The notes under the pieces were generated by a model that worked only from the letters and a program-made list of their open reading frames with translations, searched no databases and was not told the origin of the DNA. Shown one piece after another: positions 20,572-29,945 of a stretch of DNA of 39,500 bases; position 1 is the stretch's first letter, and every line of letters begins with the position of its first letter. The DNA comes from Adiantum capillus-veneris (lineage: Eukaryota; Streptophyta; Polypodiopsida; Polypodiales; Pteridaceae), in contig CM043953.1 in NCBI GenBank assembly GCA_014529385.2, positions 96,820,342 to 96,859,841 of the forward strand, given 5' to 3'. A program made the translations under genes and the position numbers.

Positions 20572-21844
20572 TGTTAGGTGCAGCGGAATGATTGTTTGCG
20601 CTTTGCTCAAGATGAGTGCTCCGAAATGTGCTCAAGGTTCCTTTTAGTTCTTATGGAAGGGAGAGCCTTCCGTTCTTAGTGGAAAGTGCTATGATCACGA
20701 ACAAAATGAATGGACAATGTGCCTGCAAGTGAATGAGACTGAGAGATAGAGAGAGAAGAGAGATACGACACCAGAGACATTGTAAAACCCTCCTCCGAAG
20801 GCCCCACTCTCGTCGGAGAGAGTGGTCTACTTATGATTGCACAATCTGGTACAAATGGTATGCATGAGATTGATGCAGGTCTAGGCTATGTCGACGATGA
20901 CGACGGTGATGACGAAGTCGACCTAAGGGCTGAAATCTGCAATCTTTCTACTGCTGTCCAAAAACGCTATGGGCTGAAATCTGCCAATCTTCTATCTGCT
21001 AAATTCTGACTCTATGTCGGTGACGATGTCGATGACGATGATGCGACGACGACGCGCTGAAAATGCAAATGCTGAAATCTGCGTTTTTCTGGGCTGAAAC
21101 TGTAAACCTTGCGCAAACTGACCGTGCGGTGAGGAACTGTTGCAGGAAGGTGAGATCTGCGAGGTTCGGGACTTTATCTGCGGGTGCTAACTGCTGAAAA
21201 CTGAAAACGCTGATGTTCCTTGTTGTTCCGTCGCGGTAAAGCTGCAAAACGTTGGGGCTGATCTGCAACCAAAAACGCTAGGGCTGAATTTTGGTCCTTC
21301 TGTCGCCGGGATTCTGCAAATGCAAAACGCTAGGCTACTCTGAGGTCCTGTTGTCGCCAAATTCTCGAAAAGCAAATCGCTGGCTGATCTGTGATGAAAA
21401 CACTAGGTGATGGCTCTGCTCCAAAAATGCTAGGTCTCCTGGGGGGGTTCTGCTGAGAAGGTGTCTGTTGAGCGTGGAGCTCCTTCTGCCTCTTCTGCCA
21501 AATAGTGCTAGCTCTAGTTTGCTTATATACAAACTTAGCAAAATTACCCTACCTACTTTTGTTGGGAAGTCACTTAAATTAATAAGTGAAAAATGTCAAA
21601 AATAGGGAAAATAGGCTAAATGCACTGAAAAATTCCCCTGATGGATTCTGATGGGAATACTGATGATCATGCTGTGTGCAACCAGAGGATATGCATCTAC
21701 ACTAAGTGACTGGGCATGCACGGTCTACGAATAGACTCACAAAAGTGCCAGATCACTTCTAAATCTAGACTGACTGGACTGACTGAACCCTTGTCGTGTT
21801 GTAGCTTGTCCACGGACACATAGGGTTGGATGTGTCACGTGACA
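20572..21844 (-). repeat. 5' LTR of the inner family-A element
   Basis: It is the partner of 15825-17121, with matching termini and TATATAAG at 21522-21529 on the reverse strand. It has seven G where the partner has thirty. Leader blocks with AAAACGC(T) (reverse of AGCGTTTT) repeat through 20950-21430. Confidence 0.93.
21522..21529 (-). promoter_or_regulatory. TATA box of the inner family-A 5' LTR
   Basis: TATATAAG on the minus strand, about 315 bp into the LTR, in the same relative place as in every other family-A copy. Confidence 0.75.
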
Positions 21845-22285
21845 TCATAAGAGCAAGATTCGATCTCATTGTTTGCATGTGTTTGATGAACGGGTTGTCA
21901 CTCCGTCTCTATGTTCATCTACATTGCATACACAGTCTTTAGCGAAGACAAGAATTTTTCCACTCACTTTACATAGCATGGGTATGTTCATGGTTTTGTG
22001 ATGGAGATGGTTTCAGGAATTTTCAGCCATGGAGATTCTTGAAGAAGAAAGAAGCAGGTCTCTACACAAAGTTGAAGCAAGGAAGGAGATTCAGAAGATT
22101 TTGTGTCGCTTTCGGCGCGGCCCAAAGAAGCAAGCGTTGCAGACCTTTGTGAAGTTCAAGTACCACACGACCCACACATCAGAGTGGGCCGGCGAAGAGT
22201 CACTTCCAAGATTCCGAATGCTATTGGCGATCTCCCTCGATGCCATACAGTTCGGTACCAGTATCTCACTATGAAAAGAAGGGGA
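21845..22285 (+). pseudogene. Outer family-A element, 3' part of the conserved block and chromodomain-like tail
   Basis: This continues the coding block broken at 15824. The plus strand reads on with KSKIRSHCLHVFDERVVTPS, then the tail from the ATG at 22029 (MEILEEER) to the stop at 22272-22274. QALQTFVKFKYHTTHTSEW and AGEESL form the chromodomain-like core, in an uninterrupted frame of 81 codons here, whereas the sibling has a TAG in it. The polypurine tract (about 22274-22285) and 3' LTR follow at once. Confidence 0.65.
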
Positions 22286-23388
22286 TGTCACGTGACACAT
22301 CCAGTCCTATGTGTCCGTGGGAAAGCTACAATATGATCAAGGCTCAGTCAGTCCAGTCAAGTCTAGATTAGCAGTGATCTAGCACTTTTGTGAGTCTATT
22401 CGTAGACCGTGCATGCCCAGTCACTTAGTGTAGATGCATATCCTCTGTGAGACACAGCATGATCATCAGTATTCCCTTCAGAATCCATCAGATTCAATCA
22501 GGGGAATTTTCCAGTGCATTTAGCCTATTTTCCCTATTTTTGGTATTTTCACTTATTATTTTTAAGTGACTTTCCAACAAAAGTAGGTAGGGCAATTTTG
22601 CTAAGTTTGTATATAAGCAAAACCCAAGTTAGCATTAAATGGCAGAAGAGGCAGCGGGAGCTCCCCGCTCAACACGCGTCTTCTCAACAGAACCCATCAA
22701 GAACCATCATCTCCCTTGGCGTTTTTGGTTTTCCCATCCTCGCCTACACTCAAACCTGGCGTTTTCCCATTGCAATCATTGCCAGCAATCCCCCATTGGC
22801 CTAGCGTTTTGCTAGCGTTTCCAGGAGCAGATCAGCATATCCAATTTCAGTCCATCAGCGTTTTTGGATTCCATCAAGCCCAGCGTTTTTGGCTAAGGAT
22901 ACAAGGCAGCCCAGCGTTGGTGGTTTTCAGCCATTGCCGCATCAGAACAGCAGCGTTTTCAGCCTTATGGGACAGCAACAGAATCAGCCCTAGTTGGTTG
23001 CAGAAGAACCTCATTTTCAGCCCATAAAAACGCAGCCAAAACAGTCATTTTCAGCCACCGAAACAGTCCCGAAATTCAGCAGTTAGAAGACCACAGATTT
23101 CAGCCCTAAAGTCGTCGTCGTCATCGGCATAGTCCCCGGTTGCATCAGTCCATTGCATACCATTTGTACCAGATTGTGCAATCATAAGTAGACCACTCTC
23201 GCCGACGAGAGTGGGGCCTTCGTGATCATACACTTGCACGCACAATATCCACTCACTTTGTTCGTGATCATAGCACTCTCCATAAGGACGGAAGGCTCTC
23301 CCTTCCATAAGAACTTAAAGGAGCCTTGAGCACAGTTCGGAGCACTCATCTTGAGCAAAGCGCAACAATCATTCCGCTGCACCTAACA
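22286..23388 (+). repeat. 3' LTR of the outer family-A element
   Basis: It starts TGTCACGTGACA and ends GCACCTAACA, followed by the CGTTC duplication. TATATAAG lies at 22610-22617. Relative to the 5' LTR it lacks most of the stretch after GGGGCCTTCG (junction at 23222) and has fewer trinucleotide repeats (about 23110). Otherwise the pair looks very similar by eye. Confidence 0.93.
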
Positions 23389-23393
23389 CGTTC

Positions 23394-24166
23394 AATTGAA
23401 GGAGGGGCTCCCACTTATTGCTATGCAAGAAGAGATCCTTAGCCCCATGGACTTTAGTCGAGTCGATCCTCGGTCGCCTTTCAACTACGGGTTTCACCCC
23501 TACACCCAGTGCGGTGCCTAAGATCTTGCAGGACATTGGCCAATGATCCGAAATGTCCGTGCTCTGCAAGACATAGTATTTACAAAGAGAGGACAAGGCC
23601 AGACTATTATTAGCCATCCTACTCTGGGTCATGTTCCAACCGCCTCCCACAACAATTGGGACATTCTTCTCAGCTAGCTTCATGAGATTTTTCACTAGAG
23701 TCTCTAACATACCGGCACGGGCCTCCTTCAGTGCCCTCTAGGGCACGTACACATTCCCGTGGATCCACGATCCCGTCTGACCCTCCAGGTGCAGCTGGAC
23801 AAAGATACCGTTGGGGGAAGACAGGCTGAGCTCAAAGGCCCGGCATCTTCGGGAGGTAAGGGAAATCAATCCTCTCTCCCCATGTTTGCCTAACCCTAGG
23901 GACTGAAAGGTATTAAAACCCGGCACCTTTAACGGCCAACTACCTAAGAACATTCGCGTTTCCTGCAACCCGACGACCTCCGAGTGTCCCCTTGGAACCA
24001 GCAACTCAAGCTCAATCCTCTTGTTCCGAAGGCCATTCACATTCAACGAGATCAAAACGTGCCCCTCCAGGAGGGGGGTCCTACATGGCCTTAAAATCCT
24101 TGATCGCTCATTGAAGGGGACTGACACCTTGGCATGCCATCTGGAGAGGCGGGATTCGCAGTGCAA
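23394..24166 (-). pseudogene. LINE AP-type endonuclease domain, catalytic Asp replaced
   Basis: The motif order of the exonuclease/endonuclease/phosphatase fold is visible on the minus strand: ISLNVNGLRNKR (metal-site Asn, about 24035), VVGLQETR (catalytic Glu, about 23965), GSWIHGNVYVP (about 23745), VPIVVGGGWNMTQ (about 23645) and the catalytic SDHWP (23536-23556 region). LINEs of this type normally have GGDxN where this copy has GGGWN, so a catalytic Asp appears lost. A TAG at 23738 also interrupts the frame. The domain nicks chromosomal DNA to prime reverse transcription. It is cut at 23394 by the outer family-A element; the LINE continues at 13080. Confidence 0.88.
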
Positions 24167-24220
24167 GCGCTAGACAAGGTCGCTCGCGCAAGCGAGGACT
24201 TCAGAATAATATCAAACCGG

Positions 24221-24610
24221 TCATTCACCTTGGTCACCAATAAAATCAATGACTTGCCTACGATCAACTCTAGCTGATGTCTGAAGGGCCAACGCGTTCC
24301 AGACGCATACCTTACCCAAGCGGCTTGCCGACACCATACGACCTAGGGACCTAATGCCGATTATCTCCTTGCCTCGATCCATCCTCCGGACTGATGGTGC
24401 GTCACTTGCCCCACCGGGGGGGGGGGGCAAGGCCTTGCAGCAGAGGACACTGCATTGGGGACTGAGATAAGGGAGGTGAGAGAGTAACTCTCGAGGGATC
24501 GAGGGTAGCTCTCCGGGGGTATGAGGGGGGGAGCTTCTCAGGGAGGGTGGACCCCGGTTCGGACCACAGGGCCCCGTCCGCCGACTCGTGCTCATAACTT
24601 GAACGCTCAT
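24221..24610 (-). pseudogene. LINE 5' region, proline-rich open frame
   Basis: A 129-codon frame precedes the endonuclease in the LINE 5' end. It is rich in Pro, Ser and Arg (GPNRGPPSLRSSPPHTPGE) and ends IDFIGDQGE. There is no RNA-recognition or zinc-knuckle motif of a typical LINE ORF1. It may be 5' UTR or the remnant of a deleted ORF1. A run of eleven G lies at about 24416-24427. The LINE 5' end is at 24683, before the 12-bp target duplication. Confidence 0.4.
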
Positions 24611-24695
24611 GATTGCAAAAAGAAGGTAAGCTTCAGTTTGTAAGAAAAGAATGAAGGTAAGAGTAATAGATCGTTTGAGAGCTTCAGAGACTAAG

Positions 24696-25116
24696 CCCTC
24701 TGCACTTACTTAAAGGCCCTTAGCCTTGAAAAACAGTTTACATGAAAAGCTTGAAACTCAAAAGCAACTGGGCCAAAAAGCTACAGCAAAAAGCTGTCAA
24801 CGTGATCTACGAAAATATGTACAACTACCATGTCAGCGGTCAACGCAAAACGCGAAAATCCGTACAATATGCCATGTCATCATATCAGCGCAGAATCCGG
24901 GTTTTTCAAACAGTTCTGCCACGTCATCAACTCTCCACGCAAAGTGGATCTTGCTTTATTTTATATCCTTTGCGTCACTTGGGCCCCATCAGACAAGGTC
25001 CCATAAGTTGGTGGGAACTTCTTCTTCTTCTACTTCTTAGGGTGTAGGCCCCTCGGCCGAGATCTGCAAGTTGGCTCACGTCTTCAGTGGCTTGAGTCTT
25101 GACACGTCAGCACACA
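24696..25116 (-). repeat. 5' LTR of the minus LTR-B element, U3 half
   Basis: This is the continuation of 8202-8445 beyond the LINE. On the minus strand it starts near 25116 (TGTGTGCTGACGTGTCAAG) and carries the CCTAAG, GGGACC and CCAAGTGACGC blocks of the family. The terminal TGTCACAAACT of other copies is shortened. No matching target duplication can be tested because the element's 3' LTR (6951-7032) is truncated. Confidence 0.8.
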
Positions 25117-25646
25117 CCCCTCGACCAAACTTATTAATAAATTATTTTTATGATTTTTTTTGTTGGGTCTGGTGGACAGTTTGCCCTATCTAAGCCTAAA
25201 GGAGTTTAAAACTCAGATTTCATCCCTATAAATGGAGCACTCAGCCTAGCACTCCATCTAAGATTGCAAAGCGCTAGCAAAAGGAGCAAGGTAGCCCAGC
25301 TTCTTGCTGATTTTAGCACTAGCGTTTTCAGATCTCTGATGCCAACGTTTTTGGCAGCAGGATTCACGAACCCTTGCAAATCAGCCAGCGTTTTCTGTTT
25401 TCAGCCCATCCCCTTGCAGGAGATGTGCTATATCCGCAGACGCTAGCCTCACGGATGCGGTCCGATATTTTGGTAGCCCATTGAACCTCCCCTCGACCAT
25501 TCCCCCGTTGGAATCGAGTGCTCCATTGCTGTCCATCATCGGCATCATCAAGATCTGCATTTTCAGCCCTTCATTCCTCTCACATCAAGAGCGCAATTCA
25601 GCCCCAGATCTACCCTTGGTGGCCTTGCGCAATCACATTAGGAAGG
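25117..25646 (+). repeat. LTR-D fragment, plus strand
   Basis: It matches the reverse complement of 27180-27690: the TTATTAATAAATTA...GGTGGACAGTTTGCCCTA block, then GTGCTCCATTGCTGTCCATC and TTTCAGCCCTTCATTCCTCT. CCTATAAATGG (about 25226-25236) is a probable TATA box, and AGCGTTTT motifs follow it as in LTR-A. Both ends are missing. The right end fuses to an LTR-B at about 25647. Confidence 0.7.
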
Positions 25647-26345
25647 ATCTAGAAGAACGGAGCCAACCTGCAAATCCCGACCGAGGAACCTAAACCCTAA
25701 GAAGAGGGCGCAGAAGAAGAAGTTTTACCAAAGTCTCGCCAAGTGGCCTATTTTTAAAGAAGAGTTCCCATCAACTTACGGGACCCCATCCGATGGGACC
25801 CAAGTGACCTAGAGACATTAAATAAAGCGAACCTCCACACACACAAACACAAAGATTTGCGTGGAGCCTGATGATGTGGCAACTGTAAGGATGCCCGCTA
25901 TTGCGCTACAATGCCACGTGGCAGACTGTACAAACTTCCGCGAATTGCGCTGGCAGATGCTAGCATGGCAGGTGTACGGATTTTGGTGATTTACATTAGG
26001 CAGCTTTTAGCGCCAGTTTTTGAGGCCAAATGCTTTTGAGTTTGCTTCTTTTCATGTAACTGCTTTTCATAGGCCAAGGGCCTTTAAATATGTGCAAAGG
26101 GCTCAGTCTCTGGCACTCTTCCGGGTGAAGGTGCAGAGCGCGAGTACCGGCATTGTACTAAGTTCAAGCAATATAAAGAAATACCGAAAAGGGTGCCAAG
26201 GTTTGGGGCCACTGCTCTCTTGGGGTGGAACTTTGCCACTCCACGTCTCGTGTGTCGTGCACCTCTTTCAAATCAATTGTTCTTTAAAGTGCTTAAAGTT
26301 ATTCAGTCTATTCTTTTCCGTTGGCACGTGGTGCCTGTCCTCGTG
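25647..26345 (+). repeat. LTR-B copy, plus strand, without primer site
   Basis: It runs from GAACGGAGCCAACCTGCAAATC (start-proximal, the first about 30 bp missing) through GACCCAAGTGACC and AATATAAAGAAATACCGAAA (26170-26190; palindrome mutated to GGTGCC) to TTGGCACGTGGTGCC (26320-26334). The following bases lack the expected CACA end and primer site, so the 3' end is truncated or mutated. Confidence 0.75.
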
Positions 26346-26806
26346 AGACGAAGGTGCAAGGCAGCCCATAGAGCTTGTGTGCGTCCTGCGGGGAGTAGAC
26401 ACATTCAAACAAGCGCAGTATTGGCTGTCCACACAAAATTAAGTCCAACAGCAATTTTCAGCCAAGAAACATTCGTGTGGGTGGATGGCCAATCTGGAAG
26501 GGGCCTACTTTAATAAACGATCTCCTAGCGTCGGTCTTGGAGAGTGGCAGTTTTGCAAGGCATTATTCTCTCCATCTGGCAAGGAAAACTCCAACGCTAG
26601 GATACAGCAGAGGTAGCCCCACCAAATTGGGGAGCTCTGCAAAGGTTTACACACACACAAAGAGCTTTCTCTCTGAGTACTCAATTCAGCCCCCTCTCTC
26701 CGCACATAGTTCAGCTCTTTCTCTCTTCCATTAGCAACCTCCTGCTCACAATTCCTGTGAGAGTAGCCCAAAGTCTACACAGCTTGGGATGAAGGTGTAG
26801 GACAGT
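26346..26806. other. Unassigned 461-bp stretch, probably a retroelement fragment
   Basis: No coding motif is seen. Phrases such as TTTTCAGCCAAG, GATCTCCTAGCGTC and a (CA)n tract (about 26650-26660) recall LTR leader sequence of families A and D. However, no co-linear copy exists elsewhere in the window. Confidence 0.4.
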
Positions 26807-28031
26807 TGTCAGGTGCAGCAGAATTGATTATGGTGAAGATCTAGTTTTACACTTCCACGATCCTTCAGCTTCTTTCCTTGCATTAGTGATTCCTTTTAGC
26901 TTCAATGATGGTTCCTTTTACTTTCCCCTGAAGAGAGGGGCTGAGAGAATGCAAGAGATGTGCAGAGGGAGAGAGAAAGAGAGAGAAGAGGAGCGACACC
27001 TGATGGGGTCCCAACCAACCCTTTCAAGGGCCCCCCACACCGTTGTCGATGTGGTATTTGCTTTAGATTGCATAAATGGAATGTACACACAATGCAATAC
27101 CTTAATGCACACTCTACTGACTCGAATGATGACAATCGCCGCGGCAACTCCTCAAGATGAGGCACCTCCGGGGCTGATTTGATGCACCTTTGGATCCTTC
27201 TCGATGTGGGATTGTGGATGGCCACCAAGGGGTAGATCTGGGGCTGAATTGCGCTCCCGATGTGAGAGGAATGAAGGGCTGAAAAGTTGAAGAAAACACA
27301 GATCTCGACCATGCCAATGATGGACAGCAATGGAGCACTTGATGCCGGTGAGGGAATGGTTGAGGGGAGGCTCGATGGGCTGCCGAAGTACTACAACGGG
27401 ATGACTGCAAAGTGCACGATCTCGCCGGTTTCCGTGACGGGAAGGGGCTGTAATCTGAAAACGCTGGCGTGATCTGCTGGTGGCTGAGGACACTATGGCT
27501 GAAATTTGAAAACGTTGGGGCTGAAGGCTGATTGCGGAAAATGTTGGGGTTGGGGGCTGATTGGGCTAGCTCTTTGGGCCCCTTTCTAGGTGAGAGATTA
27601 GCCTTAAGAACTTATTAAGGCCTAGGTAGGGCAACTGTCCACTAGGCTTTCCAACAAATAAACCAATAAATTGATTTATTAAAATTGAGCCAAGGGGTTC
27701 CGGATCAAGTGATATTGTCGCACATCTCCCCACCCAAGAATTCGATCGACACAGGGAATGGCTCGTTGGCTTCTCGTCTCGCCAGATGCCCATCGTTGTG
27801 TGATAACATCTGTCAAAACACGTGTACAAACCATTTATGCAAGAGGATTCCAAAACTGAAAAACCTAATCTAATGGACTTGTCCGGACATGCACTTTCTG
27901 CGAACAGGCTCACAAAATTGTTGATACTAATCCTCCTAGGATTCTAGACACTCCTATCTAGGAAGAAGGGAAACTAAGGCTCTAGAAGTCGATGAAGCAT
28001 GTGTGGCACACAGAGCCATGTGTACGTCACA
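26807..28031 (-). repeat. LTR-D, 3' LTR of a minus-strand element
   Basis: On the minus strand it starts TGTGACGTACACATGG at 28031 and ends GCTGCACCTGACA at 26807, an end closely similar to that of LTR-A. A polypurine tract (AAGCAAGAGGGAT, 28032-28045 reverse) and the end of a chromodomain-like coding tail lie directly upstream, so this is a 3' LTR. It shares the TTTCAGCCC and AGCGTTTT-like leader with family A. No second complete LTR-D is present; the neighbouring bases 26802-26806 (ACAGT) would be one side of its duplication. Confidence 0.78.
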
Positions 28032-28045
28032 ATCCCTCTTGCTTA

Positions 28046-28660
28046 AGGTGAGGTATGAGTACCGATCTGCATGGCCTCCTTGTATGAGGCTAGCAAATCT
28101 AGGTAGTAGGTGAACTACTCGTCCACCCATGCTGCTTCATGTGTCCCTCAATCCTTGAAGTTGAGGAAATGTTGCTTGGCTTCCTTACCGCCGCTTGGGC
28201 TCCTCTACGTAGCTCCTTGTTTGCATGGACGTGAGAGATGAGAGGGAGAGAGGGAATACCGCTTACTCAAATAAGGACGGGTTGGGACACATTATCTTTG
28301 ATGAGAAACGTGAGCTTCTCCCAATCGATAATGGGTTTGAGCATGCGAAACCACTTAATGCCCAAAATGATATCACATCCTACAAGTTTAGAGACTACAA
28401 ATTGACGAATAAATTGGGTTTGTTGAATGATCAACTTGACATCATCACATTCTTGAGAGATCGAAGCGTCCATGCCTTTAGATAAGCCCTGCACCGGGAG
28501 GGTTGGGATGGGAGAAGTTTGAAGACGTGCATGTTTCACAAGAGATTCACTTATGACATCATGAGAACTTCCAAAATCAAACAACACAATGACCCCTTGA
28601 CCATTCACATGTCCATAACATTTGATGAGTTCATCCTCTTCAAAAATCCCTCCTGCTCTT
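28046..28660 (-). pseudogene. Family-D internal remnant: protease and chromodomain-like tail
   Basis: The frame at 28608-28267 contains VIVLFDFGSSHDVISESLV (protease active-site loop) and GCDIILGIKWF, followed by IDWEKLTF, the normal end of a Ty3 protease. Only about 200 bp later, up to 28046, another frame reads EAKQHFLNFKD, THEAAWVDE and EAMQIGTHTS. This parallels the tail of family A and abuts the polypurine tract. RT, RNase H and integrase are therefore missing between protease and tail, the same architecture as family A. The upstream side is cut at 28661 by the truncated end of the Ty3 element's LTR. Confidence 0.72.
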
Positions 28661-29933
28661 TATTGCTTAAGAGAGAGAATAAACGCTGTGGTTCCCTACA
28701 AGCTGCCCCGCACAAGCTCGGCTGAATTTCAACTCTTCCAGCCCGATTTCGACAGCATAACTGTACTAGGACCCTTCACAGTCAGTATTCCCACGCATTG
28801 ACTGACTTTCCCGACGCATACGGGCACTTTGCAAAACCTGGCGAGAATCTGCAGCACGCTGAATTCTCTGTTTTCAGCCCAGAAAATGCGCCAGATCACC
28901 TGTACAGCGGTCCCCTCGCGTCCCCGAACCTCCTGGGGGTATTAGGGACCGTTTAGGGCCAAAACCCTAAACCTGCAAAAATACACAGCAGGCTGTAATT
29001 TACTGTTTCAGGCTCCGTTTCGCGTGCCGGTCGCATCCATAGCAAGTCCTCGAGCTCCCGCACCTGTAGGGCTACTTGCCCTTTGAATCGGACGAGATTT
29101 CTGGCGTGAAACCTCTCCGAATTCACCTGTACCTGTGGGGGGAATAGCCGATAGCTAATCCAGTACCTGTGCAAGAGGCTCTTGCCTCGGCAATCGCGCA
29201 TGAACCCACACAACTGTACATTGGTCAAATGAAAAGCCCACTAGAGGGGCATAACATACTGCCATAGGGGAGAGAGAGGGCAGTGCGTAGCGTGTAGGGC
29301 ATCACTCCTGGCACCGCACTGCGCATAAGAGGGAAAGCAAGCACTCCATAGCTCTTAACCTGTGACAAAATCTGAAAATGAGCCTCTCCCAGCTTAAAAT
29401 TCAGCGCCACCTTCTCTTGCATGAGGAAAGTGCACCAGAATGTGCCACTTGGCGCATTTACAAGCATTTTCCCGTTTCGGGGTTGCCGCCTAAAAATCTC
29501 CCAACCGGTTGCCCAGTTGACTTCACGGCAGAGTAAGAAAATGTTCCCCTTGTCATTCCGGAGGTAATGACACAAACACATTTTCAGGTCCCAAAATAGC
29601 AGTTCCCTAAATTTTAGGAGATGCTGCCATTGTATCTTTCTAGGTCATCCGACCCTCTTTCTACACTGTAGCCACACCCAGAATTGAAATGTAGCCTTTG
29701 TAGCAAAGGATTCCATTTGGCTAGTCAATGACCCCACTTTGGCTAACCATAGTCTTTGTCCAACCTTAGTGCTCTCTTACCCTCAAGCCTGGACTCCCTC
29801 TGGGCAGTTCCACACTGGCTATGCAATGCAGGGCAGTTAGATTTCCCGAGGGGTGTTTCCAAAAAGTGAAAGTAAATAGATAATAAGAAAGAAATCAACA
29901 AAAAGGATAGATAGTAGTCACACGCTGGTGACA
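28661..29933 (-). repeat. 3' LTR of the Ty3 element, truncated
   Basis: It is co-linear and nearly identical by eye with 37321-38592. The minus strand starts TGTCACCAGCGTGTGAC at 29933, directly after the polypurine tract. Similarity stops at CTTTATTGCTTAA (about 28658-28670), so the U5 end equivalent to 37116-37320 is gone. Confidence 0.92.
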
Positions 29934-29945
29934 TACCCCCCTCTT
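29934..29945 (-). other. Polypurine tract of the Ty3 element
   Basis: AAGAGGGGGGTA on the minus strand ends exactly where the LTR starts (TGTCACC). It primes plus-strand DNA synthesis in LTR elements. Confidence 0.88.

Larger units (their letters stand above)
15825..21844 (-). mobile_element. Inner family-A LTR retrotransposon: gag and protease, no RT or integrase
   Basis: This element is inserted in the opposite orientation into a sibling of its own family. The flanks TCAAA (15820-15824) and TCATA (21845-21849) are a 5-bp duplication with one later change; the uninterrupted sequence at the same place in the inner element itself reads ATCATAAG. On the minus strand the order is 5' LTR 21844-20572, degenerate primer site (20559-20570), gag, zinc knuckle, protease, His/Asp linker, MIDTHAL block, chromodomain-like tail, polypurine tract, 3' LTR 17121-15825. 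The internal region is only about 3.45 kb and has no room or motifs for RT, RNase H or integrase, so mobility would depend on another element. Confidence 0.93.
13086..23388 (+). mobile_element. Outer family-A LTR retrotransposon, hit by a sibling element
   Basis: The 5' LTR (13086-14259) and 3' LTR (22286-23388) are flanked by exact duplications CGTTC (13081-13085 and 23389-23393). The primer site TGGTATCAGAGC at 14261-14272 is perfect, and the polypurine tract AAAAGAAGGGGA touches the 3' LTR. The internal region is 14260-15824 plus 21845-22285, only about 2 kb. It codes for the N-terminus of gag fused to a His/Asp-rich linker and a conserved block with a chromodomain-like end. The gag core, protease, RT, RNase H and integrase are absent, so the element is non-autonomous. 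A second family-A element on the opposite strand occupies 15825-21844. Confidence 0.93.
8446..24683 (-). mobile_element. LINE (non-LTR retrotransposon), minus strand, carrying two nested insertions
   Basis: The 3' end is a short poly(A) (T run 8446-8452 on the plus strand). The 12-bp sequence TCAGAGACTAAG flanks the element exactly (8434-8445 and 24684-24695), as expected for target-primed reverse transcription. On both sides the sequence continues as one LTR-B. Subtracting the two LTR-A insertions and one copy each of their duplications leaves about 4.6 kb. Read 5' to 3' on the minus strand it holds a short N-terminal frame, an AP-type endonuclease (24166-23394), a linker (13080-12811), a reverse transcriptase (11500-10081), a zinc-finger region (about 9540-9480) and a 3' UTR with a tandem duplication. 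Stops and frameshifts make it inactive. Confidence 0.92.

Noticed and set aside
26902-27493. Several overlapping frames of 100-140 codons, both strands
   Set aside because: They fall inside the LTR-D 3' LTR; there are no motifs, and the homologous LTR-D fragment at 25117-25646 does not keep them.
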